Source of the DNA: Dyadobacter sp. CY345
GTDB taxonomy: Bacteria; Bacteroidota; Bacteroidia; Cytophagales; Spirosomataceae
Length of the DNA stretch: 64,000 nt
Direction: 5' to 3'
Assembly (NCBI RefSeq): GCF_021502725.1
Contig: NZ_JAKFFS010000005.1
Coordinates: forward strand, 434,001-498,000
Shown: positions 18,000 through 27,968 of the stretch, piece after piece
How the letters are laid out: every line of letters begins with the position of its first letter
How positions within the stretch are numbered: position 1 is the stretch's first letter
Notes under the pieces: model-generated
The model's database searches: none
Seen by the model: the letters and a program-made list of their open reading frames with translations, nothing else
What the model was told of the DNA's origin: nothing
Program-made: the position numbers and the translations under genes

Positions 18000-18521
18000 T
18001 GATAAAAAAGTTAATCCTCTGAATTGACCTGTGCTGATTTTTAATGTAAATATTCTACTAAGACCGGCAATTTATAGATTTACCCTTTGTCATTTCGAAG
18101 CCATCTGACGCAGTCATCCGCAGCATTTTTGTCATTACACTAAAAATATAGATATCACTGATCCGTAAAAATCATCCAAATAATGCAAACGTTTGCATTG
18201 AAGCTGTTTTTCCTGGTACCGGATTGTTTAAGAACTGATTTAAGGCACCTTCAACTATGGAAGCGGAAAAAGTGAGCCCGGATAAATTTGTCCAGTTTTT
18301 CAAGAAAATAATCCAGTTTATTTTTACCCTGGAAAGACTTCACCAAACGTCTCAGGGCGCTTTTTGCTACAAAGTTTAGTTACACTACATCGATAAAAGC
18401 CGGAATAATGAAGGCATATGAATTGAGAAGGTGCCGACAACATACAGTATTATCTATAACTCGGCTGAAACTTAGATTAAAGTACTGGCTTCGAGAGCTT
18501 ACCAAATAAAATTCTCTATGA
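18000..18521. other. Intergenic region with small inverted-repeat segment
   Basis: The 522-bp gap contains the palindrome at 18182-18199. It also holds a segment bounded by inverted 9-mers, GGCACCTTC at 18244-18252 and GAAGGTGCC at 18427-18435. Inside is a 40-codon open frame (18257-18379, plus) with the start MEAEKVSPDK. The layout resembles a decayed insertion element or a MITE, but no transposase motif is recognisable and no target duplication was seen. The rest should hold the promoter of the sigma gene; no good -7 TAnnTTTG match was found. Confidence 0.4.
18182..18199. promoter_or_regulatory. Perfect 18-bp palindrome, LacI/PurR-type operator candidate
   Basis: The sequence AATGCAAACGTTTGCATT is its own reverse complement over 18 bp. 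The core GCAAACGTTTGC matches the known PurR/LacI-family operator pattern, with its central CpG. It lies 184 bp upstream of the ECF sigma start and downstream of the isomerase gene, so it most likely acts on the sigma-led operon. No LacI-family gene is in the window, so the regulator would be encoded elsewhere. Confidence 0.6.
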
Positions 18522-19337
18522 TCAGCTTTCCTGCAAATACCTTTTTTTCAACATTTTCATCATAAAAACATTGATATCCCACTGATTGGCCAGCGGTATT
18601 TGCGTGTAAGGCATAACTGGCATGTAAGCAGCGGGGCCGAACTCCGTGGTTATTGTGAGCACTTTACCATTTTCCTTACTGTTTGAAACTGCGCGATCCC
18701 ACCAGCTCAAATGCGCTTCCATGACTTCCCTCCATTCGGGAGCGCGAGGATCATTCACCTGGGGCCCTTCGGGATGCCCTACCCTGCTGTGAATATGAAC
18801 TGTACGAGAAATAGCCAGGTCAACTGCCTCTGTCTGATCATGCAAAAGTGACTCGTGGACAGTGCACCAGTGAGAAATATCAAGCGTAAGTTGCAACTCA
18901 GGAATCAACGTGAGATACATCTGTGTGACATGGGCAGCATACAAGCTTTTGCCGCGATGGGTTTCATGAACAATTGGGATATTGAATTCTTTTGAAAGCC
19001 TCCCGGCTATCTCAAAAAGTACTCGATTTTGTTCAAAGGTAAAATAGTCTTTTCCCGTCTGGCAATTTATAAAAACCGGTCTGGCTGATATAAGGTTTCT
19101 GAGGTATAACTCATAACTCTTCGCATGCAAATCAAGATCACTTTCAAAAGATTGCCAATACTGACCAATCAGTTCAAGTTCATTTGCTTCAAGCAAATCT
19201 ATCATCTTCTGTTTTTCTTTTTCTTCAAGGGGAAGAGCCATTTCTACGCCATTGTATCCGGCAGCCTTCACGTTTTCACAAAAAAGTTCAAACGGAAGAG
19301 TGTTACCCCATTCCGGTGCATAAAACTTAATTTCCAT
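18522..19337 (-). CDS. Sugar phosphate isomerase/epimerase family protein (xylose isomerase-like TIM barrel)
   Basis: A 271-residue cytosolic protein without signal peptide. Family features are KAAGYNGVEMALP near the N-terminus, IPIVHETHRG (first metal Glu region), LTLDISHW (metal Asp), VHIHSRVGHPEG (His) and LTITTEFGP (terminal Glu). These are the divalent-metal ligands of AP-endonuclease-2/xylose-isomerase-like enzymes. Substrate is unknown. It lies downstream of, and in the same direction as, the IclR-type regulator gene, with a 171-bp gap, and may isomerise a sugar released by one of the flanking loci. Confidence 0.85.
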   Translation of the reverse strand: MEIKFYAPEWGNTLPFELFCENVKAAGYNGVEMALPLEEKEKQKMIDLLEANELELIGQYWQSFESDLDLHAKSYELYLRNLISARPVFINCQTGKDYFTFEQNRVLFEIAGRLSKEFNIPIVHETHRGKSLYAAHVTQMYLTLIPELQLTLDISHWCTVHESLLHDQTEAVDLAISRTVHIHSRVGHPEGPQVNDPRAPEWREVMEAHLSWWDRAVSNSKENGKVLTITTEFGPAAYMPVMPYTQIPLANQWDINVFMMKMLKKRYLQES

Positions 19338-19508
19338 AACCAGCTGAATTAGAACTACGTTTTGTATTTATTGTTAATATGAAGAGGCTAATCTTTCGCG
19401 CATTAACTTCGTAAAAAATTTCAGCATTTTTAATCGTCTAAGCCAAACACTACACTAAACGTTTTTTACCTGTGTTCTCCCGGGTCAAAGTCCAAGCCCC
19501 ATAGGAAT

Positions 19509-20246
19509 CTAGGATAATTTCCTGGTAATTACTTCCCCTGCCTCGCGCAAAGCCTGCACGATTTCCCTCTTTCTGGATGCCGAAAAACGATATTCAGGAA
19601 GAAATATGCTAAGTCCGGCTACGACAACTTTGTTTTCATAAATAGGAACCGCAAAGCCTAACAGGTGCGTGTGTTTGAAAAAGGTCGTGGCAAGGCCTTC
19701 TTGCCTGATGGAATCCAAAGCAGACAACAAGCCCTCCGGCGTACTGCCTTCTTCCCAGGTAATCATATCAGGAAGGCCATTTTGCTGCAAAAACCGTTCA
19801 CGCTCTTTCTCAGAAAGATATGCAAGCAGCAATCTTCCACTTGCTGTCTCATAAACACTTCGTTCCGAGCGAATACGTACCTGAATATCCTGATTGCTGT
19901 TCACCACATGAAGGATATAACGTTTGTAGTGCCTGAGCGTTCCTAATATACAGGATTCATTTAATCTGGCTGTCAGATTTTCCATCTCTTCCTTTGCAGC
20001 ATTCACGAGGTTCTGTCCATAGGCAACTTCATTGGTGAGCTGAAAAGCACCAGGACCAAGCCGATATCCCTTCTTTTTACCAATGTGCTCCAGATAGTTC
20101 TTTTCTGCAAGCGTCTTGATGATATTGGCCGCCGTTGCCTGATTCAGTTGAAGTTCTTCCGAGATTTCCGTAAGCGAAATTGCCTGTCCGTTACGCTGCG
20201 CAACGAGTTCCAAAATATCCAGTGCCTTTATAACGACTTGTACCAT
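19509..20246 (-). CDS. IclR family transcriptional regulator
   Basis: A 245-residue protein. An N-terminal winged helix-turn-helix (ALDILELVAQRNGQAISLTEISEELQLNQATAANIIKTL) is followed by an IclR effector-binding domain (GYRLGPGAFQL, SVYETASGRLLLAYLSEKER, LGFAVPIYENKVVVAGLSIFLP). It is divergent from the SusC gene at 20531, so it is the obvious candidate regulator for the plus-strand locus. IclR proteins often respond to small carboxylates or sugar acids such as 2-keto-3-deoxygluconate (KdgR), which would fit the uronate genes downstream; that link is inference. Confidence 0.93.
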   Translation of the reverse strand: MVQVVIKALDILELVAQRNGQAISLTEISEELQLNQATAANIIKTLAEKNYLEHIGKKKGYRLGPGAFQLTNEVAYGQNLVNAAKEEMENLTARLNESCILGTLRHYKRYILHVVNSNQDIQVRIRSERSVYETASGRLLLAYLSEKERERFLQQNGLPDMITWEEGSTPEGLLSALDSIRQEGLATTFFKHTHLLGFAVPIYENKVVVAGLSIFLPEYRFSASRKREIVQALREAGEVITRKLS

Positions 20247-20451
20247 ACTTGATCAATGTGAGAGTAAAAGTAAAAAAAATAATAGAATTAAACATCGGTT
20301 TCAGATTTATTTTGGAATAGTGTAAAATACTTAAAATATGGTTTTTTCAATGTTTAATTAACTAAAAACACCATTTGAACAAGATTGTATTGCAAAATTC
20401 CAGGTTTACAAATCTGATATTTTTTCACCTAAGAATATTTTTATTGTATTT

Positions 20452-20483
20452 TTTGGTTGTTTAACAATAATATAATAATCTTG
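20452..20483 (+). promoter_or_regulatory. Candidate Bacteroidota promoter for the plus-strand PUL
   Basis: A -33 TTTG at 20452-20455 and a -7 TAATCTTG at 20476-20483 (one mismatch to TAnnTTTG) are separated by 20 bp, the spacing known for the primary sigma factor of Bacteroidota. It ends 47 bp before the SusC ATG at 20531. An inverted pair AATTAAACAT (20286-20295) and ATGTTTAATT (20350-20359) lies upstream, between this promoter and the iclR gene. Confidence 0.5.
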
Positions 20484-20530
20484 CAATGTGATAGTATAAT
20501 TTATCATTGTTAAAGTATAACCTAGAACAG

Positions 20531-23500
20531 ATGAAAATATTCATTACCAAATTGACAAAATGGTGGCTTTGCGCTGCGCTTCTGTGTTGGACTGGTTTAG
20601 CTGTCGCGCAGGATGTGACAGGTAAGATTTCTGATGAAAATGGACAGGCGCTACCTGGGGTAAGTGTAGTTTTAAAAGGTACTCAAAAGGGTACATCGAC
20701 TGACGTAGAAGGTATTTTCAAGTTGAATGTTTCGGAATCTAACGCCGTTCTGGTCTTCTCTTTCGTCGGTTATCTTTCCCAGGAAGTGGCTGTGAACAAT
20801 CGATCAAGCATTAACCTGACATTGAAGGAAGACAATAAGGCGCTGGAAGAGGTAGTCGTTGTTGGCTATGGCACGCAGCAAAAAAAGGACCTCACAGGTT
20901 CCATAGCTTCTGCTGACCTTGTTGCATTTAAGGAATCGCCAAACGTCAGTATTTTGCAGTCATTAAAAGGTTCATTGCCAGGTCTGACGATTAGCCAGAC
21001 CAACCGGGCAGGTGACGAGCCATCGATCAATATCAGAGGTACTTCCACACTCAATGGCAACACCGCTCCGCTTATCATCGTAGACGGAATCATTTTTAAC
21101 GGGCGACTTTCCGACATTAATCCCAGTGATGTTGCCAGTGTTGACGTGCTGAAAGATCCAAGCAGTAAGGCTGTCTATGGTTCTCAGGCGGCAAACGGTG
21201 TGGTATTGGTAACGACCAAAACAGGCCGCTCTGCTACTAAGCCGTCGATTACATATTCCGGCAGTTATGCTATATCCTCACCAACAGTGAATGCCAAATT
21301 GTTGCGAAGAGATGCTTTTCTTGAAAAAGTCAGGGACATTAATTATTTAAAAGCCTTTACTCCGGAGTCGGGTTATACAGTTGTTGATCCTGCCTGGACG
21401 TTTGCAAATTCAGAATTCCTGCCACCTAATCTGGCAGGGTTCAATGCGGGTAATGACTATGACTGGTATGGAGAACTGACACAAAATTCCCTGATTAATA
21501 ATCAGAATATAAGTATTTCCGGTGGTTCTGACAAGACGAATTATTTTATGTCGGGTGGTTATACGAACGAGAAAGGATTTATTAAAAACGATGATTATTC
21601 CAGATATACGATGCGTATCAACCTTGATACGGAAGTAGCAAAATGGCTCACTTTGGGTGCCAATACTTCTGGATCGTTTACCAACTTTTTTAAAGACGCG
21701 CCGGACATGAATTCCATTGTAGGTACCAGTCCGCTTGTAACACCAAAAGATGCCAACGGAAATTTCAATATCAATCCCATTGGAGATTTTAACGTTAACC
21801 CGTTTCTGGCCACCGAAAACGACCGTTATGAGGTACAAAGCCGTTTTGTAGGCAATTTTTATGGCATCGTGCGCATTCCTGGACTGACAGGTTTTAGTTA
21901 CCGCCTGAATTTTGGACATAACCTTAAATTCTTCAAAAACTATACGTCCAGCATTTATGGTGCGGGTCAAACAGGTTCAGCTTCTAAAAATGATGCAACG
22001 CAATATGATCAAACGCTTGACAATATTTTTAACTACACCAAAAGCTTTGGTAAGCACAACATCAACGCTACGGCGGTGTACGGCTATAATACTTCGAAAT
22101 TCAATCGTACCATAGCCTCAGGTACAGGATTTTCGGACTTGAATTTATCTTACAACAGTTTGCAGCAGGCCGGAATCCAGAAAATATCCTCCGAAGCCTG
22201 GGAAGAGGCTTTGCTTTACCAAATGGGAAGCATCGCTTATAATTACAACAGTCGGTACCTGATCAAAGCGACGGTTCGCAGGGATGGTTTCAGTGGGTTT
22301 TCTAAGCGAAACAAAACGGGCATTTTCCCCTCCATCGGAGTAGGCTGGGTTATTTCGGAAGAAAAATTCTTTAAAATTCCAGGGATTGAATACCTGAAAA
22401 TCCGGGGTAGTTATGGCGAAAATGGCAATAAAGTAGGCCGTTATAGCTCGCTGGCGAGGGTTAGTGCGGATGATGCTTCAAAATATGTTTTCGGAGATGG
22501 CGGCCTTACCTCAATCGGCCGATCGGTTTCTTCTCTTGCCAATGAAAACCTTAAATGGGAACGAACCCGGGGTATCAATATTGGCCTCGACTTTGCGGTT
22601 CTGAACAACCGGATCGACGGAAATATTGAATATTACAGCTCAAATACCAAGGACCTGCTTTGGCAACAAACATTGCCACAAACCTCAGGTTTCTCGAATG
22701 CCTTCACTAACCTGGGGCAGATCAACAATAAGGGTATTGAATTTATGCTCCACGGACAGCCGGTGAAAACGAAAGATTTTACCTGGGATTTGACTGTCAA
22801 CTTTACCAGAAACCGTAACAAAGTGGTTACGATTTTAGGAGAGGACAATGACGGCGATGGTGTTGAAGATGACCTCGTGTCAAGCGGACTTTTTATCGGA
22901 AAACCAATTGGTACCATATACGACTTTAACACGCAGGGTATTTACCAATTAGCTGATGAAAAACTGGCGGGTTTCCAGGCTGGTACGTACCGGCTGGAAG
23001 ATATCAACGGCGATAAAAAGATCACGGCCGCAGACGATAGAGAAATTTTGGGCAATACAGAACCTGCATATCAGTTCGGTATTCAAAACACGGTTTCCTA
23101 CAAACAATTCACACTTCGCGCATTTATCAACTCCGTACAAGGCGGTAAAAACAGCTATTTAAGTGCCAATTATCCATACGGCTACAACGGAACATCGGGA
23201 AATGCTAGCAACTCCAACTGGTTTGACTTTACCGATTTTTGGTCTCCCCGGAATCCGGATGGGAAATACCCCAACCCCTGGATAGCCTCTCCTGCTTTTG
23301 CAAGACAATATGTGCAAAGGAACTTTGTGAGGTTACAGGATATCTCTTTGTCATATAACCTTAGCGAGAAATTGTCCCGGAAAATCAGGGCGGCAAACGC
23401 AAAGCTATTTGTGAGCGGCAAGAACCTTTTCACTTTCACCAAATGGGAAGGATGGGACCCGGAAACCAACACGACCTTAACACCAGTTGACGGCTCTACG

Positions 23501-23584
23501 GTCAATACTGCTTTGGGTGTAACGTCTATAAACGCTTTCCCAGTGCTTAAATCATATTCCGTTGGCCTTGAAATCACCTTTTAA
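20531..23584 (+). CDS. susC-like: SusC/RagA TonB-dependent receptor of the uronate/mannan-type PUL
   Basis: The ATG at 20531 (MKIFITKLTKWWLC) begins a clear signal peptide ending near AVAQ; the frame from 20507 is probably too long. The 1017-residue product has a CarboxypepD_reg-like domain (VTGKISDENGQALPGVSVVLKG), a TonB-box region EEVVVVGYGTQQKK, a SusC plug with VDVLKDPSSKAVYGSQAANG and a barrel ending VGLEITF. It is the first gene of a long plus-strand series and should import oligosaccharides with the SusD encoded next. Confidence 0.96.
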   Translation: MKIFITKLTKWWLCAALLCWTGLAVAQDVTGKISDENGQALPGVSVVLKGTQKGTSTDVEGIFKLNVSESNAVLVFSFVGYLSQEVAVNNRSSINLTLKEDNKALEEVVVVGYGTQQKKDLTGSIASADLVAFKESPNVSILQSLKGSLPGLTISQTNRAGDEPSINIRGTSTLNGNTAPLIIVDGIIFNGRLSDINPSDVASVDVLKDPSSKAVYGSQAANGVVLVTTKTGRSATKPSITYSGSYAISSPTVNAKLLRRDAFLEKVRDINYLKAFTPESGYTVVDPAWTFANSEFLPPNLAGFNAGNDYDWYGELTQNSLINNQNISISGGSDKTNYFMSGGYTNEKGFIKNDDYSRYTMRINLDTEVAKWLTLGANTSGSFTNFFKDAPDMNSIVGTSPLVTPKDANGNFNINPIGDFNVNPFLATENDRYEVQSRFVGNFYGIVRIPGLTGFSYRLNFGHNLKFFKNYTSSIYGAGQTGSASKNDATQYDQTLDNIFNYTKSFGKHNINATAVYGYNTSKFNRTIASGTGFSDLNLSYNSLQQAGIQKISSEAWEEALLYQMGSIAYNYNSRYLIKATVRRDGFSGFSKRNKTGIFPSIGVGWVISEEKFFKIPGIEYLKIRGSYGENGNKVGRYSSLARVSADDASKYVFGDGGLTSIGRSVSSLANENLKWERTRGINIGLDFAVLNNRIDGNIEYYSSNTKDLLWQQTLPQTSGFSNAFTNLGQINNKGIEFMLHGQPVKTKDFTWDLTVNFTRNRNKVVTILGEDNDGDGVEDDLVSSGLFIGKPIGTIYDFNTQGIYQLADEKLAGFQAGTYRLEDINGDKKITAADDREILGNTEPAYQFGIQNTVSYKQFTLRAFINSVQGGKNSYLSANYPYGYNGTSGNASNSNWFDFTDFWSPRNPDGKYPNPWIASPAFARQYVQRNFVRLQDISLSYNLSEKLSRKIRAANAKLFVSGKNLFTFTKWEGWDPETNTTLTPVDGSTVNTALGVTSINAFPVLKSYSVGLEITF

Positions 23585-23597
23585 TTTCCGATATCTC

Positions 23598-25310
23598 ATG
23601 AAAAATATAATCTCTAAACCAATCATTCTGATCATTGGTGTGCTGCTCTTCACAGCATGTAAAGAGGAGAAATTTTTGAAAGAAGAACCTCTGGATTTTT
23701 ACAGTCCTGAAAACTCTTTTATCAATGCAGGCAACTTTGACGCTGCCCTTACGGACTTATACGCCAGGATACGCGCCATTCAGAGCGTGGATGGCGGGGC
23801 ATCCCTTTATTCAGAAGTATTAGGGACAGACCTTGCATTTAACGCAAGGTTAGCGCCCGACCGTATGGGCAGTTACGCTGTGGCTTTAACTCCTCAGGGA
23901 AATATCCCAAACCAACACTGGATCCGGTGGTACAAAATTATTGCGAACGCTAACACCATTATTTCACGGGCAGCAACGTCAAGCCTGACAGAAGCTCAGA
24001 AAACAGCTTTTAGCAGCGAAGCTAAGTTGTTCAGGGCATATGCTTATTTCAAACTGGTTCACTTATTCGGAGATGTTCCTTTGATTGTTGAAGAAATAAG
24101 TAACCCCAAGAGTGATTTTACGAGAGCTCCGAAGGTGGAAGTTTTGAATCAGATCGTTGCTGATGCTACTGATGCAGCCACAAACCTGCCCAATGTTGAT
24201 GCTGTAAAAGATGGGAAATTAAGCAAGGCAGTAGCCAATCATTTATTGGCAGAAACATATATATCCCTGAAAGACTACGACAAAGCAATAGCGGCGGCAA
24301 CGGAAGTAATCGAAAAATCGAATCTGCAATTGATGACTGACCGTTTCGGCAGTTTGAGAAATAGTCCGGGCGATGTGTATTACGACTTGTTCAGAGTAGG
24401 TAATCAAAACCGAAAGTCGGGTAATCTGGAATCTATCTGGGTCATTCAGTACGAGCTGGATGTGATTGGTGGGGTATTAACTTCATCAGGAAGTTCTTTG
24501 AATAATTTAGAAAGGTCTATGGGCCCTGCTTCATTTTCGATCGTTGATCCCGATGGAAAAGCCAGTTTGGTTGATGGCGCGTCGGCTTCCACATTAAACT
24601 CGGGCGGCAGAGGCGTTGGATTTGTTCAACCCACTGATTATTGGACTTACGAGATTTGGGGGTTAGATCCCAAAAATGATAATCGTAAACTAGATGCGTC
24701 TGTAACCGATATCAGAACATCGCCATTTAACATCCCAAGGGATTTTATCTACACCAATCCACTTTCACCGAATTATTTTGGTAAAAGCTTGCTTGACTTT
24801 CCGGCACCAAACTGGAACAATGCGACAAGCAAATGGCGCTGGTTCCCGTATCCATCGAAGATCACGACGCCCGGGCAACACCCGGTGGGTGTGGTACAAG
24901 ACCAGACTAAGTTGACTTTGAAAGCTACGGCAGGTGCCACCTTCAGGGATATGTATATGATCCGCCTGCCAGAAACAATCTTGCTGAGAGCAGAAGCATA
25001 TTTACTCAAAGGAAATAACGCATCCGCAGCCTCAGACATTAACCTGGTGCGTAACAGGGCGAAGGCAAAGCCTGTAACCGCTGCGGAAGTTACACTGGAT
25101 TACATCCTGGATGAACGGGCAAGAGAGTTAATGTATGAAGAAGACCGCCGCATTACGCTTTCCCGGATGGGTAAGTTGGTGGAACGGGTAAAGAAATATA
25201 ATGCATTAAGCGGACCGACGATTCAGGCCTTCCATGCCCTATTCCCAATTCCCTTCTCAGAAATACAGGCCAATAAGGATGCAGTATTGGAACAAAACCC
25301 AGGATATTGA
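23598..25310 (+). CDS. susD-like: SusD/RagB family lipoprotein
   Basis: The ATG at 23598 gives a lipoprotein signal (KNIISKPIILIIGVLLFTAC), while the frame from 23562 overlaps susC; this start is chosen, 570 residues. SusD hallmarks are AKLFRAYAYFKLVHLFGDVPLI, MIRLPETILLRAEAYLLKGN, DERARELMYEEDRR and LFPIPFSEI. It lies 13 bp after susC and forms its surface partner. Confidence 0.95.
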   Translation: MKNIISKPIILIIGVLLFTACKEEKFLKEEPLDFYSPENSFINAGNFDAALTDLYARIRAIQSVDGGASLYSEVLGTDLAFNARLAPDRMGSYAVALTPQGNIPNQHWIRWYKIIANANTIISRAATSSLTEAQKTAFSSEAKLFRAYAYFKLVHLFGDVPLIVEEISNPKSDFTRAPKVEVLNQIVADATDAATNLPNVDAVKDGKLSKAVANHLLAETYISLKDYDKAIAAATEVIEKSNLQLMTDRFGSLRNSPGDVYYDLFRVGNQNRKSGNLESIWVIQYELDVIGGVLTSSGSSLNNLERSMGPASFSIVDPDGKASLVDGASASTLNSGGRGVGFVQPTDYWTYEIWGLDPKNDNRKLDASVTDIRTSPFNIPRDFIYTNPLSPNYFGKSLLDFPAPNWNNATSKWRWFPYPSKITTPGQHPVGVVQDQTKLTLKATAGATFRDMYMIRLPETILLRAEAYLLKGNNASAASDINLVRNRAKAKPVTAAEVTLDYILDERARELMYEEDRRITLSRMGKLVERVKKYNALSGPTIQAFHALFPIPFSEIQANKDAVLEQNPGY

Positions 25311-25411
25311 TCAGGATTTCCAAATTTTATTCGTCGCCGATAAAAATAGATTTTGATTTAACGGGCAGAAATCCTTTCCCGACTGTTTGCATCAAAACTA
25401 AAAACTAAAAC

Positions 25412-26470
25412 ATGAAGCAGATCATTAATTTCTTAGCCGTTTTGAGCCTCTTGATTGGATGTAGTTCCACCTCCGAGAATCTGCTAATGACGAACGTAAA
25501 TGCCCTCTCAGCAGCAAACCGCACCCGGTCAGATGTGCTGAACTACCTCAAAAAAGTGATTGAAAATAACCAGGTGATTGTGGGGCAACAATGCAGCGAG
25601 TCGCCAAACATACCAGCCGATTATGCCAAGCACTTCAAAAGTATTTATGATCTCACAGGCAAATACCCCGCTTTGTTGGGCCTGGACTACGGATATTTCT
25701 CGAATGTAAATATGACTTTAAACAATCAGTATGCCGTTGAACACTGGAAAAAAGGAGGATTGGTCACGTTTAGTTGGAGCGCAGACAACCCCTGGAAAGA
25801 TGGTTACAATGTCCGTTGGAATTCTGAAACGAATAAAGATACCATCCAGGTTCGTCAATTATTGAAATCAGCCGCTGCATCCCAGGCCCGCACGAATTAC
25901 CGGAATGAACTTGAAAAAGTGGGTGCTGCGTTGAAAGAACTGAAAAACGCCGGCGTAATCGTGCTCTGGCGACCGTTACATGAAGTAAACGGCAGCTGGT
26001 TCTGGTGGGGTGTCAATAACACTAAACAGCCGACCAATCAAGCTGATTATCAAATGCTTTGGAAAGATATGCACGATACATTTACAAATGAATTCGGACT
26101 TGATAATCTGCTTTGGGTTTACTCGCCAAGTGCACCGGGCACCTGGGTTCCGCCGGTCGATGTTATGTTTCCGGGAGAGGCCTATGTTGATTTGGTGGGT
26201 ACTGATCAATATTCCATAACGCCGGATTTTAAGGATTATGATGTACTAAAAAAGTTGAACAAAATAGTGGTCAATGGAGAAATTGGGCCATCTAATGAAG
26301 GTTACGGCAAGTTTGACCAAATGGCTGTTCTGAATGCCTTCAAGGGCAAAGCGGCCTATTTTTTACAGTGGCACAGCTGGACAAATGCAAAGGTGGGGAT
26401 TAAAGATAATCTCAATTTCAAGGAAATGATGAACGATCCGGCAGCCATTACGCTGGATAAAATGAAATAA
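25412..26470 (+). CDS. GH26 family glycoside hydrolase (beta-mannanase type)
   Basis: A 352-residue lipoprotein (MKQIINFLAVLSLLIGCS). Motifs of GH26 are GLDYGYFS, WSADNPW, VLWRPLHEVNGSWFWWG with acid/base E191, and VNGEIGPSNEG with nucleophile E290. GH26 enzymes mostly cleave beta-1,4-mannan, although some cut mixed-linkage glucan or xylan. Length is normal for a single-domain enzyme. As the only recognisable endo-acting glycosidase in this locus, it suggests a mannose-containing backbone. Confidence 0.9.
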   Translation: MKQIINFLAVLSLLIGCSSTSENLLMTNVNALSAANRTRSDVLNYLKKVIENNQVIVGQQCSESPNIPADYAKHFKSIYDLTGKYPALLGLDYGYFSNVNMTLNNQYAVEHWKKGGLVTFSWSADNPWKDGYNVRWNSETNKDTIQVRQLLKSAAASQARTNYRNELEKVGAALKELKNAGVIVLWRPLHEVNGSWFWWGVNNTKQPTNQADYQMLWKDMHDTFTNEFGLDNLLWVYSPSAPGTWVPPVDVMFPGEAYVDLVGTDQYSITPDFKDYDVLKKLNKIVVNGEIGPSNEGYGKFDQMAVLNAFKGKAAYFLQWHSWTNAKVGIKDNLNFKEMMNDPAAITLDKMK

Positions 26471-26501
26471 GAAATCACTAGCCAAAAATGCTTTCAATAC
26501 T

Positions 26502-27968
26502 ATGCAGATAAAAAAGTACTTAATAATTCTTGGATTGGCCTTTTTGGTTTTTCGGTTAACAATTAAAAGTTCATTTGCGCAATTTGTGGATTCATCCGCA
26601 GGACGTGTAAAAACACCTTTATCGGTTTCTTATAAACAAATCGGAACGCTGAAACCACGGTCGACAAAAGAAATCGAATCCTCCCGCATCACCGTCGGCT
26701 GCGAAACCCTGGACAGAGATTTTACAGATTTTAATGCCTATAAAAACTATTTGCCTCTTTTAGGAGTAAAAAAAATAAGATTACAGGCGGGTTGGGCTAA
26801 ATGTGAACAAGTCAAGGGGGTTTATGACTGGAAATGGCTGGACGGAATCATAGATTTCGCAGTAGCCAATAAGCTGAATCCCTGGCTGGAAACCTCTTAT
26901 GGAAATCCAGTTTACGAAGGTGGCGGCGCAAAAGGTTTGCTCAACAGTATGCCCACATCGCCCGAAGGTTACGCGGCTTATGATCGCTGGGTAGAAGCGT
27001 TGGTAACCCGCTACAAAACCAGAGTGTATGAGTGGGAAGTTTGGAATGAACCTGACCATCCAAGCCAAAAGAACGAACCCGAAACAGTAGCAGCATTAAA
27101 TATCCGCACGGCCGAAATTATCAAAAGGATTCAACCTGATGCCAAAATCGCAGGTCTGGCCTTTGCTTCGCATACGGATACCATTTATTTGGACCGCTTT
27201 TTGAAAGTGATCAGTGATAAGGAAAAGCTGGATCTGTTTCACTGGATCTCCTATCACAGCTACGCTTATCGTCCGGAGGACTCATACAAGGGTGTGATGA
27301 ATCTGACGAAAACGATGGAAAAGTATTCTAAAAAACTGCGTTTGAGACAAGGTGAAAACGGTGCTCCATCAGGTTATATTCCGAGTTATGCACTGGATAA
27401 ATTTTACTGGACAGAATATAGTCAGGCAAAATACGATATGCGCCGGCTGCTGGGAGATTTGGGAAGGGATATTGAAACTTCCGTTTTTACGATCATTGAT
27501 ATCGCCTATGCAGGAAACCCGCCGGTCCTGAACATGAAGGGCCTCATCCAATCTGATTTTACCAAGACTGCGATCCGTCCCAAAGTGGCATACTATGCTG
27601 TACAGAACATTGCATCAGTTTTTGACAATTCGTTGGAACTCGTACCCGGTTTTTCAGCGAGAGCCAGCACCACAGACTCAGTTTCAGTTTTTGGTTACCA
27701 AAATAAAACCAACAAAAAACAGGTGATAAGTATTTGGCTAGATGGCAAAATACCCGCTAATGCATTTACAACCGTGCCCACCGATATTGTGATTGAAAAC
27801 GGTAATTTTAACCAACCTGTCTGGGTGGATTTAATGACTGGTCGCGTTTACGAGATCCCAAAATCGGACTGGACGAAATCAGGAAATGCCTACACTTTCA
27901 GACACATTCCGTTGTATGATTCGCCTGTTTTGATTGCGGACAAATCAATCTTAACCTTAATGAAATAA
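26502..27968 (+). CDS. Clan GH-A glycoside hydrolase, GH39-like (first copy)
   Basis: A 488-residue secreted protein (signal to about FAQ at residue 27). The TIM-barrel shows VGCETLDRDF, KKIRLQAGWAKCE, WEVWNEPD with putative acid/base E183, and LRLRQGENGAPS with putative nucleophile E285. This is the two-Glu pattern of clan GH-A enzymes such as GH39. A C-terminal beta domain with VFGYQNKTNKKQVISIW follows. The paralog at 29939-31441 shares these motifs. Its stop overlaps the next start (TAATG). Substrate is unknown; exo-action on a uronic-acid-bearing oligosaccharide is inferred from neighbours. Confidence 0.75.
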   Translation: MQIKKYLIILGLAFLVFRLTIKSSFAQFVDSSAGRVKTPLSVSYKQIGTLKPRSTKEIESSRITVGCETLDRDFTDFNAYKNYLPLLGVKKIRLQAGWAKCEQVKGVYDWKWLDGIIDFAVANKLNPWLETSYGNPVYEGGGAKGLLNSMPTSPEGYAAYDRWVEALVTRYKTRVYEWEVWNEPDHPSQKNEPETVAALNIRTAEIIKRIQPDAKIAGLAFASHTDTIYLDRFLKVISDKEKLDLFHWISYHSYAYRPEDSYKGVMNLTKTMEKYSKKLRLRQGENGAPSGYIPSYALDKFYWTEYSQAKYDMRRLLGDLGRDIETSVFTIIDIAYAGNPPVLNMKGLIQSDFTKTAIRPKVAYYAVQNIASVFDNSLELVPGFSARASTTDSVSVFGYQNKTNKKQVISIWLDGKIPANAFTTVPTDIVIENGNFNQPVWVDLMTGRVYEIPKSDWTKSGNAYTFRHIPLYDSPVLIADKSILTLMK

